Shown here in pieces: positions 60,841-64,000 of a stretch of DNA of 64,000 nt (positions are counted from its first letter, which is position 1; every line of letters begins with the position of its first letter). A program made the position numbers and the translations under genes. This DNA comes from Holothuria scabra (taxonomy: Eukaryota; Echinodermata; Holothuroidea; Aspidochirotida; Holothuriidae): contig CM074196.1 in assembly GCA_037179385.1 (NCBI GenBank), forward strand, positions 29,533,986 through 29,597,985. The letters run 5' to 3'. The notes below the pieces were generated by a model, which was not told the origin of the DNA, did not search any database, and saw nothing but the letters and a program-made list of their open reading frames with translations.

Positions 60841-61364
60841 TGCCGAAGTCAGGAGGTTTACACCTCAACAACATGTCTGTGAGGTATCGTGGTCAGCAGA
60901 CAGTTTCTTCTATGGGTTTAGTTCGGTACACACAGTAGCGTGTTTAAAGGGCTGCCACATCCGAAGTCAGAGGGGGAGGGGAGGGGGACAATTACTCAGT
61001 CTGGGGATTAACGGGTTCGAGGGGAAGGTAAAAAAGTTTGAAGTTTGGAGAAATACCGTGAGTATTCAAACCTTAACCACCAGAAAAATGGTTGCCAAAG
61101 CCAAAGGGAAAAAAAAGGGAGGGGGGGTTTCTAAAAAAATCAATTCGGATAGCACAAGTCGGTCGCCAACAACTGAAGAGCAGAATAGCAAAACAAAACA
61201 GGTCATCAAAATCCGTACCAGTCGGGGTAATCACGGTTGTGCCCCCCCCCCCCGCATGTTTATGCAGCATTTCAAAATGTACCACGTCCATTCATGATGA
61301 TACAGATGAATAACTTTTCCCACACTTTCACGTGACGTCACAATTGGTAAGCCATCCCAACTGT
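60841..61364. other. noncoding; G/C-run patch
   Basis: Would be 3' UTR and flank of the candidate gene. 60965..61025 and 61100..61130 are G/A-rich; 61242..61252 is a C-run. The overlapping open frames at 61058..61313 lie on both strands and are chance. Confidence 0.4.
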
Positions 61365-62478
61365 AGGTCAAAAGTCAACAGTGTTTCGTGCAACAGTCGC
61401 ACTTGGGTCGTCAGCTAAGGAGCTCCCAAAGTGCCAGTCTGCATGTCATGATGGTGATATAATTTATCTGACCAAGTTGTCATGTTTTCCTTAAGAAGTC
61501 GACGTGGTTAAATAATTTGTCTTACTATGCCGACATCCTTTGCTTAGAAAGTCGACAAGTTGAGATAATTTATCTTGCCATGTCTACATCCTGTGCTTAC
61601 GAAGTTGGCATGGTGAGATAATTTATGTTACCATGTCAACATCCCAATTTAAGAAGTCGACATGGTAAGGTAATTTATGTTACCATATGAACATCCTAAT
61701 TTAGGAAGTCGACATGGTTAGATAATTTATGTCACCATTTTGACATCCTTTGCTCAGGAAGTCGACATGGTGAGATAATTTTAACTATATTCGACAATGC
61801 CTGTGGCATCGGCCCCAGGCGCGGATCAAGACATTCCAAAAAGAGGGACTGACTTAAAAGAAAGCATCGAAGTGAGGAAGTTGCACTGCTTATTTCCCGT
61901 ATGTTTTATTGTTGATCTGGCGAAAAGGGGAGGGCCGAGGCAGTACTAGCCCCCCCCCCCCCCTCGGATCTGGGCCGCCCACATGCCAGAGTGCATTTAG
62001 TGCACTATATATACACGTGCGTGCATTGCCAATGTATTGTGTCCGTGAATGCATCACACATCACGCATCACACTTACAGAACACCCCGGCGTACGATCAC
62101 GAAAACCTCGGCGCACCTCCGGCGAAGGCTTTACAAGGAATGCACCATGGCCCACGTGCAGCATGCAGCGACACTGAGTGCAAATACATAGACATTCTTA
62201 GTTGAAATTATCTCACAATGTCGACTTCCTAAATTAAGATTTTGACATGGTAACATAAATGATCTCAACAAGTCGACTTTCTAAGCAAAGGATGTTGACA
62301 TATATAGTAAGATAAATTATCTAACCATGTCGACTTCTTAAGGAAAAGATGACAACTTGGTCTGATAAATTATCTCACCATCATGACATGCAGACTGACA
62401 CTTTAGGAGCTCCGTAGTCAGCTGCTTCTGGCGTACTACACAACTTTTCGCCTGTCAAAAGGGACGGGGCTTTTGACT
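61365..62478. mobile_element. 1.1-kb long-TIR element with tandem repeats in its arms
   Basis: The left arm (about 61365..61790) and right arm (about 62200..62478) are inverted copies. Matching blocks run AGGAGCTCC, AGTCTGCATGTCATGATGGT, ATAATTTATCTGACCAAGTT and on. Each arm contains tandem units of about 53 bp built around AAGTCGACATGGT and ACCATGTC.ACATCC, roughly six in the left arm and three in the right. Each unit is itself partly palindromic. The middle, 61812..61982, is a separate insertion. There is no transposase frame, so it is non-autonomous. Confidence 0.8.
61815..61978. mobile_element. Rep-M element nested in the long-TIR element
   Basis: GGCGCGGATCAAG at the left and CTCGGATCTGGGCCGCC at the right are imperfect inverted repeats; a C-run adjoins the right end. 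It sits in the loop of the long-TIR element. Confidence 0.55.
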
Positions 62479-64000
62479 TGAGTGAAAGCGCTCTTTAACT
62501 TCTGCCTGTTATTAGATTACTAATACTAAAATGAAGCTACCCAGCCAGCCTGTCAGGGAAAATAACTGCCATTTGAAAATTATTTTGTTTAACTATATTA
62601 AGCTGCTGAGCATTCACGGGCATAAAAAGGAAATACTGCGTTCAAATGTAACCAGTTAGCAACGTGACATAGAAACTACATCTTGCCATAAGTAAACCAT
62701 TCAGTCTCTCTCACAAATACCAAAAGGAGCTTCAACTGCTCCAGACAAATTGGCCAATAAAAAAAGGGGATTGGTTGACTTATTACTCCCCTCCCGCACT
62801 AATTGTGCTATCCTTATATATAAAAAGGAACAAAATAAAAAAAAAATAATGAAAAATCAATTTTGTGAATGACATGAGGTTAAATTACCTACCTCAAAAA
62901 GGAGGGGGGATTTGAGAGCAAAACAATACAGACTTTACAAAACTGTTTCCTCTCCTTTGTTTAGGATATTTTACGGTATACTCACATAATTGATATTAAA
63001 TGTAAGTTATAATTCAAAGGGTTTCAAAGAATGGCATAGTGTAGAGGAACATTTGTCAACATGAACAGTACAATAAGAAAAAAAATAAATAAAACCACTT
63101 GCTTAACTACCTAGTTAAAAGTTTAGTGAGTCCAACCGGCATGGACGTCGATTATGGGGGAGGACAGGAGGACATCCCCCACTTCTCACGTGAGGGACCA
63201 TCAACGTTAAAGTACCCCCCCCCCCCACATAATTAATAATTACACATTATCAATTACTACACATTTGTGCTTTGCAAATCCCCAAAATTTTCGCGCACTC
63301 CACGTGCTTGCAGTTTCATTGATGTTCCTATTTTTTTGTTCGAGTGCATATGGGCAACAGGTGTGGGTTATGAAGGAGCACAGCATTCAGGAATTTGAAG
63401 AAGTATGTTTAAGTGAAAGTGAAATTGTAGTCTCGGTGAATGACCAGCCTGGCAGGCTTAACACATTTTAGGGAAAACGCCTCGGTGCACAGTCTGCATG
63501 CAACTTTTTCAGAAAAATAAATGATTTCAAATGCAAAATTTCGACACGAGTACATCACACGTTCGTATAGCGATTCGACCATTTCGTATTTAGTGTATGA
63601 AGAGGTGTCGTTCTTAACTTCGAAAGGACATATTCTAATATTTTTTGTACCAACAATCTTACACCTGTAGGCATATGCAACGGTGTCTCAGTAGCACCAG
63701 TGGGTACCACCCTCCTCGATCTGTATTTTCCCTGCAGTAGATTGAAGTGTGCTTTGATCAGTTCATGGCTTTTGCCTTCTTTCATCAAAAATGGTTCCTT
63801 AACTATTAGAACGTTTGTACAAATCCTTCGCAAACTATCGCAATTTTCGTTGTGATTCCATTTACTTGTAGAGTATACCCGGTATTTAAATTCTTCTTTA
63901 AAATCCTCGACTTGAAATTGGGGAAGGTCCTGAGATCCCCTGTTGCTCTATCAGGTTCGGTTTAACTGCTTCCAGGAGATTTCTCCCGATTCACCGTCCC
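62479..64000. other. noncoding; C-run patch and domainless open frames
   Basis: 63140..63230 has GGGGGAGGACAGGAGGACATC and a C-run, typical of Rep-K ends, followed by an AAATTTTCGCGCACTCCACG block resembling the Rep-K core. The frame 63322..63471 (starts MFLFFCSSAYGQQVW) has a hydrophobic start but is short and overlaps this repeat. The minus frame at 63555..63833 has no recognised domain. Confidence 0.4.

Overview
The window looks like animal nuclear DNA, most likely from a marine invertebrate deuterostome (echinoderm or hemichordate type). It is AT-rich, has no operon structure, and is packed with short non-autonomous transposons, tRNA-derived SINEs and microsatellites. It also carries an intronless rhodopsin-family receptor and many copies of the octamer TAGGCCTA. 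The taxon is an inference from texture and gene type; no sequence here proves it.

Coding content is sparse. The only gene I can call with confidence is a single-exon class A GPCR at 44019..45095 (+). Three weaker gene-like signals are listed as candidates: a two-exon 3' gene end at 60315..60840 (+) with good splice sites; small open frames on the minus strand at 57268..57552 and 58523..58732; and a decayed coding-like stretch near 48158..48797 (+). Two retroelement remnants are present: a broken Penelope-like element (reverse transcriptase end plus GIY-YIG endonuclease) at 25393..26243 (-), and a short non-LTR reverse transcriptase fragment at about 26613..26795 (+).

Most of the rest is repeats, which I group under local names because I cannot search a repeat library. 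SINE-1 is a tRNA-Glu-like SINE (seven copies or pieces). Rep-A is a TIR element of 0.65 to 1 kb (2 copies). Rep-B is a 145-bp tandem unit carrying a nuclear-receptor DR1-like motif. Rep-C is a 0.33-kb TIR element (3 copies). Rep-D has TIRs starting TATAGACGAATCC (4 copies). Rep-E is a 0.24-kb hAT-like element (3 copies plus a possible fragment). Rep-F is a 0.1-kb family (4 copies), Rep-G 0.2 kb (2 copies). Rep-H comprises elements rich in AGAGTGA/TCACTCT. Rep-I is a 160-bp unit (3 copies). Rep-K comprises 1 to 2 kb elements with C/G-run ends. Rep-M elements start GCGGATCCAGG. Rep-N is a 134-bp TIR element. Rep-P is a long foldback (2 copies). Several are nested (C in A, E in D, K in N, M in a long-TIR element), which gives a relative order of insertion.

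Layout: 0-10 kb, repeats D, P, A, B; 10-16 kb, sparse with a (GTTA)27 tract; 16-25 kb, SINEs and E, F, G, C copies; 25-27 kb, retroelement remnants; 28-41 kb, nested D/E, P, K, a 39-bp minisatellite, C, F, N/K, H; 42-45 kb, SINE and the GPCR; 46-54 kb, I, hairpin MITE, M/G, foldback, K; 55-64 kb, small hairpins, candidate exons, H, D and a long-TIR element. I found no CRISPR array, rRNA gene or intact tRNA gene. I did not find a new multi-gene system.
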